A stretch of DNA of 64,000 bases, from the NCBI GenBank assembly GCA_047967505.1, contig CM106541.1; one strand, given 5' to 3'. Shown here one piece after another: positions 1 to 11,197 of the stretch (the stretch's first letter is position 1; every line of letters begins with the position of its first letter). The notes beneath the pieces are model-generated. The model was not told the origin of the DNA. It did not search any database and worked only from the letters and a program-made list of their open reading frames with translations. This DNA comes from Dipteris shenzhenensis (taxonomy: Eukaryota; Polypodiophyta; Polypodiopsida; Gleicheniales). The position numbers and the translations under genes are program-made.

Positions 1-2880
1 AGGACGTACAATAGGCGGACAAACAAGGCTGCCTACATACAAACAATCAGTAGCTTGTGAATGGACACAAGGCAGCCAAAAGCAAGGTCTATGGGTGGAG
101 AACCCATGGCAAAACATACTATGTCTTGCAAGCGAAAAGCAAGAAGCCAAGCGACACCCAAAAGCACAATGGATGGTAAAACTCCAAAAGCAAGGCAACA
201 AGCGAGAGGCCGCTTGGCAGCCAAGCCTTAGCAAAGACATATGGAAACCATAGTTGGACGATTGGCTAAATGGATCGTTATGTCACGAGGCACAAGTAGT
301 GTGCAACAAGACACGTTCCAGCCAAAGAGCAGTAGTTGATGATAATACAGCCACAGCACAGTGGTCAGGGGTAGCTCTACCCTACAACAGAGGAATAGAT
401 CTCTTACAAATAGTCACTTTGAGGATGAACATCCAAGGAGAGGTGGAGAGGAAGTGGCCAGCCCCAATGAAGAGGAGGAAGCAATCCATCCAACCAATGG
501 GAAAGTATTCCACCTAAAAACTGAAAGGGGATAGAGCGGCCAAGGGTTAGACTTGGAGGGAAACACCATTTCTGGGTAATACCATTATGTGGATAGCACG
601 GAAAAGAGCCACCACTGTTGGAGTAAGGAGGAACTGGTGAGAGTGGATTGAGTGTCGAGAAGGAGACAAGCAAGCTGAGCTACAAGCTCAGCCACATTGA
701 ATCAAGAGAGGCATTGCAATGCAGGAAAGTCTTGGCTAGTCTTATGGAATTTCAGTTTCTCTCTATTGTGTCACTTTACATTGGTTGTGTCAACAAGTCC
801 CTCATAGCTTAGTGTGGATTTCATGACCTCCTTGCATAAGCAGACCTATGCTGGCAGAAATGCTTCCACAAGTGTATCGACCCACCCCTTCGGATGTGAG
901 ATCCAAAATCCCCTAGTTCTCCTCTTTTTTTCATAGGAAATGTGTGTTGTCAATATAATATGTATTCCTACATGATCATACCTTTCCCCAATAGTTTAAA
1001 AAAAAGACAATGAAGCAAAGAGAGAAATGGGAGAACTCATTCACTGGAACATTAAATGTCTACTGCGGGGCAATGTCAAGGGTAGAGTTTTAAGGGAGTA
1101 AAAGTGGAGAGAACCAAAGAGCAACGACAAAGTGCTAGGCTAAGCGTATGTCCGAGCCACCTTTGGCCGAAGGTACCTGCGAGCCATCTTTGGTGCAAAG
1201 TTATGTCCAATCACCTTTGGGAGAGCAAGATGAAGAATGGACCTAGACCACAAGAGGATGAAGCAAAAGCCCAGATTAGGAGCAGGACCACCTTAGAGCC
1301 ACTTCTGAGCTCAACAAGGAGAAGTGAGGAATCATCCCAAGAAGGAAACTGAGCATCTCACAGTGAAAGAGGGAGCACTGCATCTCAATAGCATGAAAAG
1401 CAGTCACAGCATCTCTGACGATAGTCAAAGTATCATTCTAGAAGGCCTTATTACCAACAGACAAAGCCAAGGAACCAGAAGCTACCGGCTTGAACCAGAA
1501 GCTACCAAGCCGTTTAAGCATTGACGGCTCACTGGAGGATGAGAATGAGACTTCACAGGAGATGTCACAACCAGCAAATGGAGGCAGGAAGAATTTCTCA
1601 TCCAATGCAAGAAGGCTGCATTGACTGTGACCCGTTGACACTAAGTATGTTTTTTAGTGAAAAACGGAATCAATGCATTTGGGGTGAGAGAAAGAGTGCA
1701 GTGAGCTATGAGCCCTTCCATTGAAAGAGGATATTTCAAAGCAAGATCGAAAGTTTTTCTCTCTACTGTCTTGCTTTAATGTTTAATTGTTGTTCATTTG
1801 ACCATTAATTTGAGAGTCACAAAATGGAGCACTACTAGGTACACAAATGATGACACACGTCACTGCACAAGCAGCCTAGTGTAGTGGCAATACTGCAAGC
1901 ATCATCCAGCCCGTTCGAAAAAAGACCAAATGAAAGTCAACTTTGAAAGAAACGCAGAGTTGCGTAAAAGAAAAAATCACGGCAAGCTCAAGTCCATTGC
2001 ATGAAGAAAGTTGTCTACAAGACATGTTTCCCCCTGAAAGAGGTGCTTTTCATGGAAACAAAAAATGGGATGCAATTAAAAAACATGTATTACACTTTTG
2101 AAAGAACTCTCTCTTTTCGTATCATATAAGCTGCAAATCCCTTGCAAAACATGTGTACATCTCATCTCGAAAAAGGAAATATCAAAGCTATGAAGATACT
2201 TTAATAAGAAAAGTCTATTACAAACAAGTTATGAGATTACAATTTGATGTTTGTAGGATGAAGAAAGAGCCAAGTGACTCTGTGCTTGTTCCAAGGCTTT
2301 ACAATATACAAGGCAACAAGAATCAATGATAATTAGGTACCTCAATCCCTTCATTAGATTGATAGTCTTGTCATCAAAGGAACTTCAAAGAAACCAATTA
2401 ATAGAGGAAAGAGTAGATAAACGGAGAGAGAAACTTACGTTGCATGTAAGACATCACAGGCATGTCGAAAATTGTGATAAGGCACATTTGCCCGGTATTG
2501 GCCCATTATCTAGATCACATAAATGAAAACGTTCACCTTTCTATTTCCAAATCTGATGCATTAAAGTACATACCCGCATGATCAAGAAACATTTAGCATA
2601 ACTATTGTGATTTGTAGTTTACATTGAAAGTTTCTATCAATTCTGTCATCATAATGAAAGAAAACTTAACCTGTTGTTCACTGAAGAATGAAAGAGACAA
2701 GTAAACATGACTTAGAAAGAACCCGGACCTGAACATAAGGTATTTCTTAATGGTAGGTCAATCTTGAGAACTGTATGCATGCGACATAAGCAAGAAACAA
2801 AGCCACTCCTCCAAATTGGTAGCATATTCAAAGGGGGATGAACAATAAATGAATACAGCTAGATTAGCCATCTGAGTCCG
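1..2880. other. No recognisable gene
   Basis: I see no convincing coding region, RNA gene or complete mobile element. The sequence has short open frames without family resemblance. Pieces such as 480-960 have the look of untranslated or LTR-like DNA but carry no diagnostic motif. A small tandem motif lies at 1154-1221, and a weak pol III box pair near 1873-1917 is discussed in the findings. Confidence 0.5.
1154..1221. repeat. Short tandem motif, three copies of ~28 bp
   Basis: The motif GAGCCACCTTTGG recurs imperfectly at 1154, 1181 and 1209. In one frame it encodes a repeated SHLW tetrapeptide. The frame has no other support as a gene, so I treat this as a local duplication. Confidence 0.5.
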
Positions 2881-3280
2881 TGAAAACTGATAAATGAATA
2901 CAGGCTCCGTGTGGGCCCATCTAGGTTCCATCCACAGTCCTGGTGTCCATGGAGCATGTCTAAGACCAGCTGCTTCTGTCCTCAACTCATGTCTGTAGGG
3001 CATACTAGGTGCCTGTCCCCTAGATGCTGCAATAATGGTCCCCCTGATGGGGCGGGTGTTCACGCTGTCCAGTCTACTATTTACCTGGCGTGCCTGAAAG
3101 TCAGGGTCTCGTTCTCGACGTTCCCGACCATCTCCTCGCCTTTGAAGAAGAAGTTTGTGATCACGTGCTGTCTATGGACGTCGTGTCCCATGGTGGATCT
3201 GATAAGTCTATACCTAATTTGGGCAGGGTTGGCCTGGTCTGGTCGGTGATCACTGACCATGTCGGCCTGGTCAGGGCAGT

Positions 3281-3300
3281 GTACTGCCTATATAAGTAGG
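3281..3300 (+). promoter_or_regulatory. TATA-box-like element (possible LTR promoter)
   Basis: TATATAAG at 3289-3296 sits in a GC-richer block (2.9-3.4 kb). It is followed by a pyrimidine-rich stretch and a 55-bp duplication. This arrangement resembles the U3/R part of a solo LTR, but I cannot find a second LTR, a primer-binding site or a pol gene. A chance TATA is possible. Confidence 0.3.
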
Positions 3301-3372
3301 GCACACAGCCCGTATTCTTCATCCCAATGAAGCGCTTTCCAGAAGGCACGCAAGAACAGAGATAGGGTGACT

Positions 3373-3482
3373 TCCTTGGCTACCAGAATTCAGTTTTGCA
3401 CAGTCTGATCACGCTATCCTTTTGCCCTCCTTGGCTACCAGAATTCAGTTTTGCACAGTCTGATCACGCTATCCTTTTGCCC
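3373..3482. repeat. 55-bp tandem duplication (2 copies)
   Basis: TCCTTGGCTACCAGAATTCA starts at 3373 and again at 3428. The two 55-bp units look identical, which suggests a recent slippage or repair duplication. Confidence 0.85.
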
Positions 3483-3489
3483 AGCAGTT

Positions 3490-4630
3490 CACTGGATGAC
3501 ATTTCTGCCACTCTTGTGGTTTCTATAAACTGAGTATATTTAGAAGTGCTTGTGCTGCTCTATCTCTCTGTTCATTTACAGTTTGTAGGTTCAGTTTCTT
3601 TGTGCAACTTGAAGTGTTTGGAAAGAGTTTCCTAGATCTATTCATGTGCTAGAGGTTCAAGCATTTAGGCCTCTATTTCTAACACTGCTGCCATGTGGGC
3701 AGCAAGCTGGTTGCCACATGGGCAACACACTGATGACATGCAAGACATTTAAAATTCTGTGTTGGTGAAAGGTGCATCAAGAGATATCTCATGTCTAGAC
3801 TCACCAAAAAAGGAACTCTTTTCCAAATCCTCACCTGTCAAGGATAACACACTCCTCTATGAGAACAGAGCCATAGCTGTCCTTCTTAGGTTAATTTTAG
3901 GGCAGCCACATGGGCCACCCTGGTCAGCACATATGGCTGCCATTAGGCACCGGTTTAGGGCTGGCTATGAGCCCACTGTATGGGCAGAAGGGCTGGGAGG
4001 ACCCCGGCAATAGGTGCCTGCAAAGAGTGGAGGGGGGGGGCTGGGTCAGCTGCTGGACAGCGCCCACAGGGCCTGGTCATCTGGTCTGCAGTATCCCAGT
4101 GTGAGGTCAGACAACCAGGCAAGTTCGTGAAGGATCTTGTGCCCTATGTAAAGGCCCCTTTGGAGGGGCAAAGCAGTTCATTCAGCAAGTGGTCCTGGCA
4201 GTCAGCCAAGGACAGTTACCAGAGTGCAGACCAACAGTGAGTTGAGAGCATCTAGTGGTGCATAGGACAGCAGCAAGCATACTATGCAAGAGTGCTCACC
4301 CTACAGCAGCTACAGAGGCATGCAGCTGTTCAGGAGGAGTTTGCAGAAAGGTGGTGCAGCATACAGTGCCATCTACGTGTCTACCTCAGCCAACATATGC
4401 TGCAGGTGTTGGTACATATTTTGGATAGGTTTTGTACTTGCTGTACATCTGTGTTCTCACTCCTGGTCTGAAGTGTCATCTATCTACTTGTGTGCACATG
4501 TTAAGAGATATTAAGAGGTAGTAGTATCTGAGCATATCTTCCACATTAGGATGACTTGTCCTCAGTGAGTGATGCAAGGTCTTTGGTCCTCTAAGCATGT
4601 GTCTAGAGTAGGACACATAGTTGAGGTGTG
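3490..4630. other. No recognisable gene; possible LTR-like remnants
   Basis: The segment 3880-4290 is GC-richer and contains phrases typical of retrotransposon LTRs (a short leader after a TATGTAAAGG-like site near 4145). No PBS, polypurine tract or pol domain is present. No gene is called. Confidence 0.35.
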
Positions 4631-4639
4631 CTTTCCATT

Positions 4640-4830
4640 GAAGTTGCATCTACATCAATGTTCCCCCTTGGTTTAAAATTCTTCCGTTGTTATCCCATTG
4701 TTATTCCATTTGAAGTTGCATCTACATCAATGTTACCTTTTGGTTTAAGATTCTTCCATCGTTATTCCATTTGAAGTTGCATCTACATCAATGTTCCCCT
4801 TTGGTTTAAGATTCTTCCGTTCTTATTCTT
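4640..4830. repeat. Tandem repeat, three copies (72- and 61-bp periods)
   Basis: GAAGTTGCATCTACATCAAT begins at 4640, 4712 and 4773. Each copy is followed by TTGGTTTAA and TTCTTCC-type sequence. Copies differ by small indels, so the array is older than the 3.37-kb duplication. Confidence 0.8.
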
Positions 4831-5286
4831 CCTTTGTTATTCCATTCTTCCATTGCATGACAGGTCTAGCTAGGTATCAATGTGTGAGGGCAAAAGCCTA
4901 TATTCTCCAACAGCTGAGCTAAACACTTTGCCACAGATGGCCCACCATGATACTCCTGTAGTTGCAAGTGTCCATAAGATTTTCTGCCTGAGTGATAGTG
5001 TTGATGGTCCATGTTGTGGCAAAGATTTTACAAAAATGCCTCATTGAAGAGTTTAACTATGATTGGCGCATGTATTTTCCAACCATGGGTTAGGAGTTCC
5101 GCTTGCAATAGAATGGCTTTACTTTCTGTAGCTTTTTCATGACATCTCTTACAAGGGAAGTGATAAGAACTAAGAAACTGCCAACACGAGGAATGTCATT
5201 GGATATCAGGTGCAAACGGGAATTGGTGTGAGAAACAACAGGAGAAGAAGAGGAAGATTTTATTGGGGGTCCTATCCTGCAATGTG

Positions 5287-5428
5287 TCATGGCACATGAA
5301 TTGCACGATAATACATATGATGACTCACTTCATGCATAGTTTGGCTTGGTCTTGCTTCATGGCACATGAATTGCACAATAATATATATGATGACTCAATT
5401 CATGCATAGTTTAGCTTGGTCATACTTC
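5287..5428. repeat. 70-bp tandem duplication (2 copies)
   Basis: TCATGGCACATGAATTGCAC starts at 5287 and the matching unit at 5357. Each contains a TGATGACTCA core. A few substitutions separate the units. Confidence 0.8.
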
Positions 5429-5586
5429 ATGCCTATCTTGCTCCTTATGACACAGTTTCAACAGTATGAAGGGATGGGCCCGTGTCTTCAATAGGGTTAG
5501 ACTATATAAAAAAAGGACTACGAGCATGTATAAACAATAGCTCCCCTGTAACTGCCTGTATGATACATGTTGCACATGGAATTAGG

Positions 5587-5659
5587 ACAGGCATAGTTAA
5601 ATCGGTAGAACACATGTTTTGCAAGTATGAATTCATCAGTTCAAGTCCGACTATCTCCA
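5587..5659 (+). tRNA. tRNA-Ala(UGC)-like sequence, probably a degenerate copy
   Basis: These 73 bases fold on the canonical tRNA frame: D-arm GTTA/GAAC with an 8-base loop, anticodon stem CATGT/GTATG (five pairs including two G-U) around loop TTTGCAA (anticodon TGC, Ala), a 5-base variable region, T-loop TTCAAGT and a 3' acceptor strand TATCTCC plus discriminator A. A-box-like and B-box-like (GTTCAAGTCC) motifs are present. The length and the 3' acceptor strand match plastid-type tRNA-Ala(UGC) from memory, but without its intron. The 5' acceptor strand pairs at only 4 of 7 positions and the T-stem has two A-C mismatches. It is therefore most likely a pseudo-tRNA, an organelle-derived copy or a SINE head rather than a working tRNA. 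Confidence 0.4.
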
Positions 5660-7670
5660 TTCATATACAGATTAGAAGCACCACCAGCAGACACAATAGG
5701 GGATACCATGTACGCAAGCAACCTGTGGTTTCACAAAAGCACTAGTAACAGAGAGGTCAGCCATGCATGGGATGCTGAAAATGTGGTATGCTATCCCACC
5801 CCCAAACTTGAGTGATACAGATCTAGAGCTTTATTTTACAAAGCCACTCCACCAAGGAGTTGAGAAGCTCACAAAGCGGAAGCTACATGATAAGATTACC
5901 ACGCATAAGCTAGTGGATGCACTTTCAGATGCAGTCGTTTGGATGTGGTAAATTCGTTTGAGCGCAGATGACAGGTGACTCAGAATATGAAGGAGATGTG
6001 CATGCACAATCGCTTTGCATGGTTTACACAATCATTGCAACTAGCTCATCATTGCATGACATCCACGGTGGCACAGACAGGTATTGCATTGTACACAATG
6101 ACTTTACAAAGCATGAAAAAGTTATCTTAAACAGAGAAGCTCAAATTTCAGATCCCACTATGCATGCCAGCTTTGAAATTATGTGAACAAAAAGAAATTG
6201 TAGGCGGCCTCTTTCGACACATTGCCACAGGAAAAGGATGAGTTGGCAAAACCAATTCAGGTAGATGAAATTCACTCACTAGAGCATCACTTGTTGCTTC
6301 CCAAGTATTGACAGACAAAGCAAAACAGAACGCTGCTGTTTTTTCTGCTGAAGCAGTTTCTTCATAGCAGAAAACCAAATCACAGCTTGAGCAAGAGAGG
6401 ATGCAAGCAGAGGTTCCATGGAAAACAGAACTCGAAAAAATAAATTCAACCTCATAAAAATAAGCTACTAATAACGTGCTCATAGAAAATTAATGCCTAA
6501 GCTACTAATCAGATGGAGATGCCATGAACACATTCAAACAAAAACTATACAACATAAAAAATCTGTGTTTCCTGGCATCACAAACATTGTCTTGAAAAAA
6601 CAGAACCGAAAGTAATTTTGTTTCAAGCTATTACATTTACATTGCCATTTTGTGTTGCATGTTCGTGCACACACACAACAATAGAGAGCTGTTTGTTAAA
6701 GACTATATTTTTGCTAATTTACCTGTATGTTTTGTAATCAAAACTGCAGTCTGAAATTCCAGTGTTACTTCTTAAAATTGTATTTCTTTTCCCTGAAACT
6801 GCAAAGGAAAATCCTGGCAGACTGACTGAAGAGATGTTTGGAACTTACTGAGGTGATGAAGCAAAAAAATTTGCTTGTATCCAAAGGCAGAGCATCAAAG
6901 AGTCCAAGGTCTTGAAATATTCTCTCCACCATCTGTAATATAGAGATGGGACTTATAATTGTGAACTGTGAAATTAAAGCATATGTTACACTTTTATTCA
7001 GATTTAAAAACCATGGTCTGTATGTTGATCATCTTCCCAGATCACATCAAAGGTCCTCCTTTCAAAAAAAAAAAACGAAAGATCATTGGTCCACAGGAAT
7101 AGGAGGCCCTTCCCTCTTCTTTGCACTGCCTATGAGATCCTCACCAAGGCAATGAGCCTGAGACTCCCAAATCAAGCACGGGGTACCTGCATGGAGAGGC
7201 CATTATCACAATGTAGATTGTGTAAGAGGACACTGGTTCAGACAATTAGGCCTGCTTGAGCCCAAACCACGTGCTTCAGGGTCCCAGTGTGCCTCCCAAA
7301 GAGGGTGACCCTCCCACAGCTAGTTGCCACTGTGCATGGTCAAGTCATCTACTTGGCTGCAAGTCAATCGGTCATTGCTAGCCCTACCACCAAGCCACTC
7401 TAAACCTTTGCCATCATACCATAGCCAGAGAGTGGTCATTTGTGATATCTTGGTGCAACATGACGGGCTCTAGCTAGAGTACACCATCCACCCCTAGGTT
7501 GCAAAACACAAGGGCACTCTGTCACTATCTGGAGTGTAGTAGCAGACTCTACGCAGGCTCTGATCTAGAAGAACTGTCCCTGCCAATGTCCTTGTCCCAT
7601 GACATGATCATGTCCCTTGTCAAAATATTAATGCCATGGAGTCTCATAACCATTGAGAGCCGGAGAGACA
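5660..7670. other. No recognisable gene
   Basis: Mostly AT-rich sequence with short frames on both strands and no family resemblance. The 7.1-7.65 kb part is GC-richer and runs into the direct repeat at 7.68 kb. It may be the outer part of whatever element that repeat belongs to. Confidence 0.4.
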
Positions 7671-7679
7671 GTCCCTACT

Positions 7680-7948
7680 CAGTTCAGAGCAGCTCTTGGA
7701 AGATGCCAGTTCGACTACAGAAGGCCTTCCACAGTTCGGGTCTACACCGGCTAGGTTACAGCATCTACGTCAGCATTCCCTATAGCCTCTACATCAGCAT
7801 TTATTCCTCAGTAGCCTCACAGCAAAAGTTATTCATAGCCCGGCATTTAAAGGGGCTCATTTTTGTATTCAGACATTTGCAGCATTCATATTAGTGTTTG
7901 CACATTGCATTGCATACCAAGTTGTGTGTCTTCTGTCAGATTGGCATT

Positions 7949-7956
<8 letters not shown>
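7680..7956 (+). repeat. ~290-bp direct repeat, left copy (flanks LINE-A)
   Basis: This block matches 12237-12530 over almost its whole length at roughly 80% by eye. Shared landmarks are AGGCCTTCCACAGTTCG, CATCTAC.TCAGCATTCCCT, GCTCATTTTTGT and TTGCACATTGCATTGCATAC. Both copies end at a CT-rich tract. A TTTAAAGG-like site lies inside (about 7847). The pair could be LTRs, or 5' or 3' parts of tandem LINE copies. Confidence 0.75.

Positions 7957-8003
<47 letters not shown>
7954..8003 (+). repeat. (CT)n microsatellite
   Basis: About 50 bp of uninterrupted TC/CT dinucleotides follows the left direct repeat and precedes the LINE-A leader. Confidence 0.95.
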
Positions 8004-8004
<1 letters not shown>

Positions 8005-8209
8005 GGCATTTTTGGTACTCTATTTCATTTCATTTTGTATCTAGGATTTTTGTAGCCATTTTTGGCATCTTAGCTGTATTACGATGAGGCCACCTAGTTG
8101 GCGCATCGTTGATGATGTATTTCCCTTTCGGATGATTTTGTGTCCCATAGGCCATGTATGGCCTTCCGTGGACCTTTAATAAAATTTATTTATTTATTTC
8201 TTTCTTTCT

Positions 8210-8690
8210 CTCTCTCTCTCCGTCCCCACCTGCAGCTCTCTCCCCGCCGCCCTGCAGCTCCACCCTCCCGCCGCTCTGCAGCTCCACCCTCCCACCGCCC
8301 TCCAGCTCCTCCCCCCAGCCTGCAGCTCCACACTGCCGCCCTGCAGCTCCTGCCCTCCCGCCACCTCTCCTGCTTACCCCCCTCCGCTCCTGCTTGCGCA
8401 CACCCCCCCCGGCTGCTTCGCCACTCTGCCCGTACCTTGGTTGCACCGCCACACCCCCGCCCCCCCCCCCCCAAAACTAACCTAACCCGCGAAGCAAGCC
8501 TACTCCCCCCGGCAGCTAACCTACCCCCCGCAACTAACATCCCCCCCCCCCCCGGTGCTGCTGTTGCTGCCTTTTGTGCAGCAGCCCCCCACCATGCCTC
8601 TTCATTGAACCCCCCCCCGGGAGTGCCATGGAGGGGGTCCTCGCGCTCCCGCTTTTGCTCCGGTTCCCACCTCTTACCCCCCTGTACTAG
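8210..8690 (+). repeat. CAGCTCC-rich leader of LINE-A
   Basis: A C-rich block repeats CTGCAGCTCCACCCTCCCGCC-like units, with poly-C runs at 8461-8474 and elsewhere. It keeps long open frames on both strands only because stop codons are rare in such sequence. Its position before ORF1 suggests a 5' untranslated or promoter region. Confidence 0.55.
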
Positions 8691-9245
8691 AGCCCGGTAC
8701 AAAGAAAACATCGAGAAGTTAGTCCAAGAGAAATGGGAAAGGGAGAACGAGATAAAGAGACGGACAAAAACAAGAAGGATGACAACAACAACAACAACAA
8801 CAACAAAAAAAACAGCAAACACAACTGAAACTTGAGGATGTGAACACGTGCTACAATCGAAGTGGACTTGGGGTTGACAGCACAGCAAAGGTGGGATCCA
8901 CATCAGCTTCAGTCTCTGCCTCTACCTCTACTTCAGCCCCCGCTTCAGCTTCAGTCTCAGTTTCAGCCCCTGCTACATCCTCATCCTCAGCTTCAGCCCC
9001 AGTTTCAGCTGTAGCCCCTACATCCACAGCTACAGTTATTGTCAGGGACATACCTTTGACATCGACCTCCTCGGGGTTGTTATAGATTTCATCCCTCCCT
9101 TCTTCTCTCGTTACAGCGCTCTCACTGATTATGACATCTACTTCGGGGGTGTCATACACTGCTCCGAATTACGCCTCCGACCTCTCTCTCTCCTCTCCCT
9201 CTCAATCAGCTTGCGCTCCCATACCCCGTTGGGATTGCCTCATCT

Positions 9246-10107
9246 ATGCTAGTGTCATCTCCATATTTTATCCAGCTCACCCAGTCACCACCTAGCTTCT
9301 ACCCCCATCCCCAGACCTTCCAGTCGCAGCTAGGACACGGATGGGCTGACTCACCAGAGGCTTGGGAGACCTTGCTTATGGAGGTACACAGTATCCATGA
9401 GCGCGAGGTGGAGCTGACACGCTTTGCACAGGAGCAGATCCGCTTCACCCAGAAGCAGGGCCGTGTCATACAAGAGCAGGCTCGGACTATTCGGGACCAG
9501 GCTGATCTCATTCAGGGACTCAGACAGGATATCTCGCAGCTCCAACAGCAGGTCACCGCCATACACACAGTCCCAGGAAGCACTCCAGACGTTGAGGCAC
9601 AAATTACAAGCATGCAATCTGTAATTGAGGATACTTCCAGATGGGTTGACGTGGCCAAACGGGAACCTGCGAGGGCAACCGTTTCAACTACTCTCATGGA
9701 GCAGCAGCAGAGAGCCAATAAGGCTCTCAACATCAAAGTACGCAGGATCCCACGCACCGAGACTACATCAATGAACAGATGCGACGGCCTTCGTGGCCAC
9801 TACGCTGAGTGTAGCTGAGCACAGGATCGAGAGGGCGTGGCGGGTGGGGAGAGACCCCAACCTAGAGCATCCCTTGATCATACGGTTTCACGATGCTCAG
9901 GCACAACTTTTGGCTTTACGACGCAGATCAGTTCTGCGAGATCAGCCAGCAATCTCCATAGATGAGGACCTCACCCCCCTCCACGTTGAGAGGCGCTCAC
10001 TGTTGGAGCCGCGGGATCAAGCCCATAAGGATGGGAAGTGGGTAGTAGTACGAGATGGACAACTTCTTACAGGCCCCCATCGGGCATCAGCCCCGCCTCC
10101 CACATAG
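9246..10107 (+). pseudogene. LINE-A ORF1 (L1-like coiled-coil and RRM-type nucleic-acid-binding protein)
   Basis: The first frame (9246-9818) has an N-terminal P/Q/S-rich part. From about residue 55 it has a heptad-rich segment (repeats of E/Q/R with I, L and V, such as IRDQADLIQGLRQDISQLQQ) predicted to be a coiled coil, then RANKALNIKVRRIP, which resembles the first strand of the L1 ORF1 RRM. The frame then shifts to 9793-10107, which carries HRIERAWRVGRDP, LIIRFHDAQAQLLALRRR and AISIDEDLTP, an order typical of the RRM and C-terminal domain of vertebrate-L1-like ORF1p (Transposase_22). Such proteins bind the element RNA as trimers. One frameshift near 9790 separates the halves. The CCHC knuckle usual in plant LINE ORF1 is absent, unlike in family B. 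Confidence 0.7.
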
Positions 10108-10139
10108 GGAGGCGGGGTCGATGAGACTCATATCTCCGA

Positions 10140-11190
10140 GACCTTATCCTGTACCATTTGGAACTATAATGATACCTTATGGTCAGAACTAAGGAACTTC
10201 TCAAAATCCTATACAGGTCGCGACATACACAGAGACACATCAGAGTCCACAGCGCCCACTACCAGTAGTCAGCGGATATACATGGGAGTCTGCCCACAAA
10301 GTTGAGACTAGGGACAAGGGGGAGTACGAGGGTCAGGAGGAGTAGCAGTTCTTTACAGATCCACCCTTTTGGGGACCATTTCAGTAGAGCAGTTTTCTAG
10401 GTTTCTTTGGATCCAGGTCCGACACATGGACAACCGGGGTCTGTTTGTTGCCATATGCTAAATGCCTCCCGAGATCTCTCTTGCTAGAGATATTCGAGAT
10501 GAGGCTGAGACATCCCCATTTGCAGCCCTCTATCAGTCCATTGTTGACTTCTTGAGCCACGGAGAAGTCCCCCGAGAACAGGCGCCCACCAGGTACCACT
10601 CCTCGATTTCAGGGATAATTCCATTCTATTGCCAGACATTGACTTTGAGGGTGCAGGTATGCTACGTGTTTCGGCTGACAGACGAGGGCCGGTCACATCT
10701 TATGGTTGGGTAGGCCCTTTTCGATCTCGGCAGGATGCGTGATCTCATTATCTATAATGGTCTTAATAGATGACCCGCCTCAGGTGGTCTCACGTGCTTC
10801 CCACATGGGGGAGGCTCTAGCGTTGTTGATTACATCATGGGATCCCCTACCTTCACATCCCGCATCACTAATTTTGCTATAGCACCTCTCCCCCCCGGAG
10901 CTGATCATACCTACTTATTCTTTAGTATTTCCACTCCCCGTTGCATAGCACCTCCCATCCCACTGATTTCTTACTTCGCCTATAATGACATAAGCTTTGA
11001 TCGCGATCACTCACCTATTTACTTGGGCCGTCTGTACATACTTCTCGCTTATATTGACTTCATACCCCTATTGGATCGCGCTGCCTTGATTACCCGCTTA
11101 CTACACGGGGCTGTGCTTCACGCTTTCCCTCACACCACTCGCTCCACCCACCCACCATCACCCGGGATTGTACCTTGTAATAGCTTATAC
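10140..11190 (+). pseudogene. LINE-A endonuclease domain (decayed)
   Basis: A broken apurinic-type endonuclease region of ORF2. Visible pieces are GGVAVLYRSTLLGTISV near 10338, FLWIQVRHMDNRGLFVAIC with MPPEISL near 10405-10485, RDLIIYNGLNR with SGGLTCFPHGGGSSVVDYI (~10740-10840) and a C-terminal RITNFAIAPLPPGADH that holds the catalytic SDH-type position. The GDFN motif seen in the 50.9-kb relative is missing here, so a deletion lies near 10.7 kb. At least three frame changes and several stops are present. The assignment rests on motif order and on the match to the 50.6-51.3 kb fragment. Confidence 0.65.
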
Positions 11191-11197
11191 GATGATT

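Noticed and set aside
3880-4290. Solo LTR of a Ty3-like element
   Set aside because: Looks LTR-like in style, but no terminal TG..CA, PBS, polypurine tract or partner copy could be shown.
4880-4960. Minus-strand tRNA-like stretch (TTTAGCTCAGCTGTTGG)
   Set aside because: The A box fits, but no B box, anticodon stem or acceptor pairing could be drawn.
8140-8903. 200-residue-plus proline/serine- or arginine/glycine-rich frames
   Set aside because: Produced by C-rich repeat sequence in the LINE-A leader. Both strands are open, which signals composition rather than coding.
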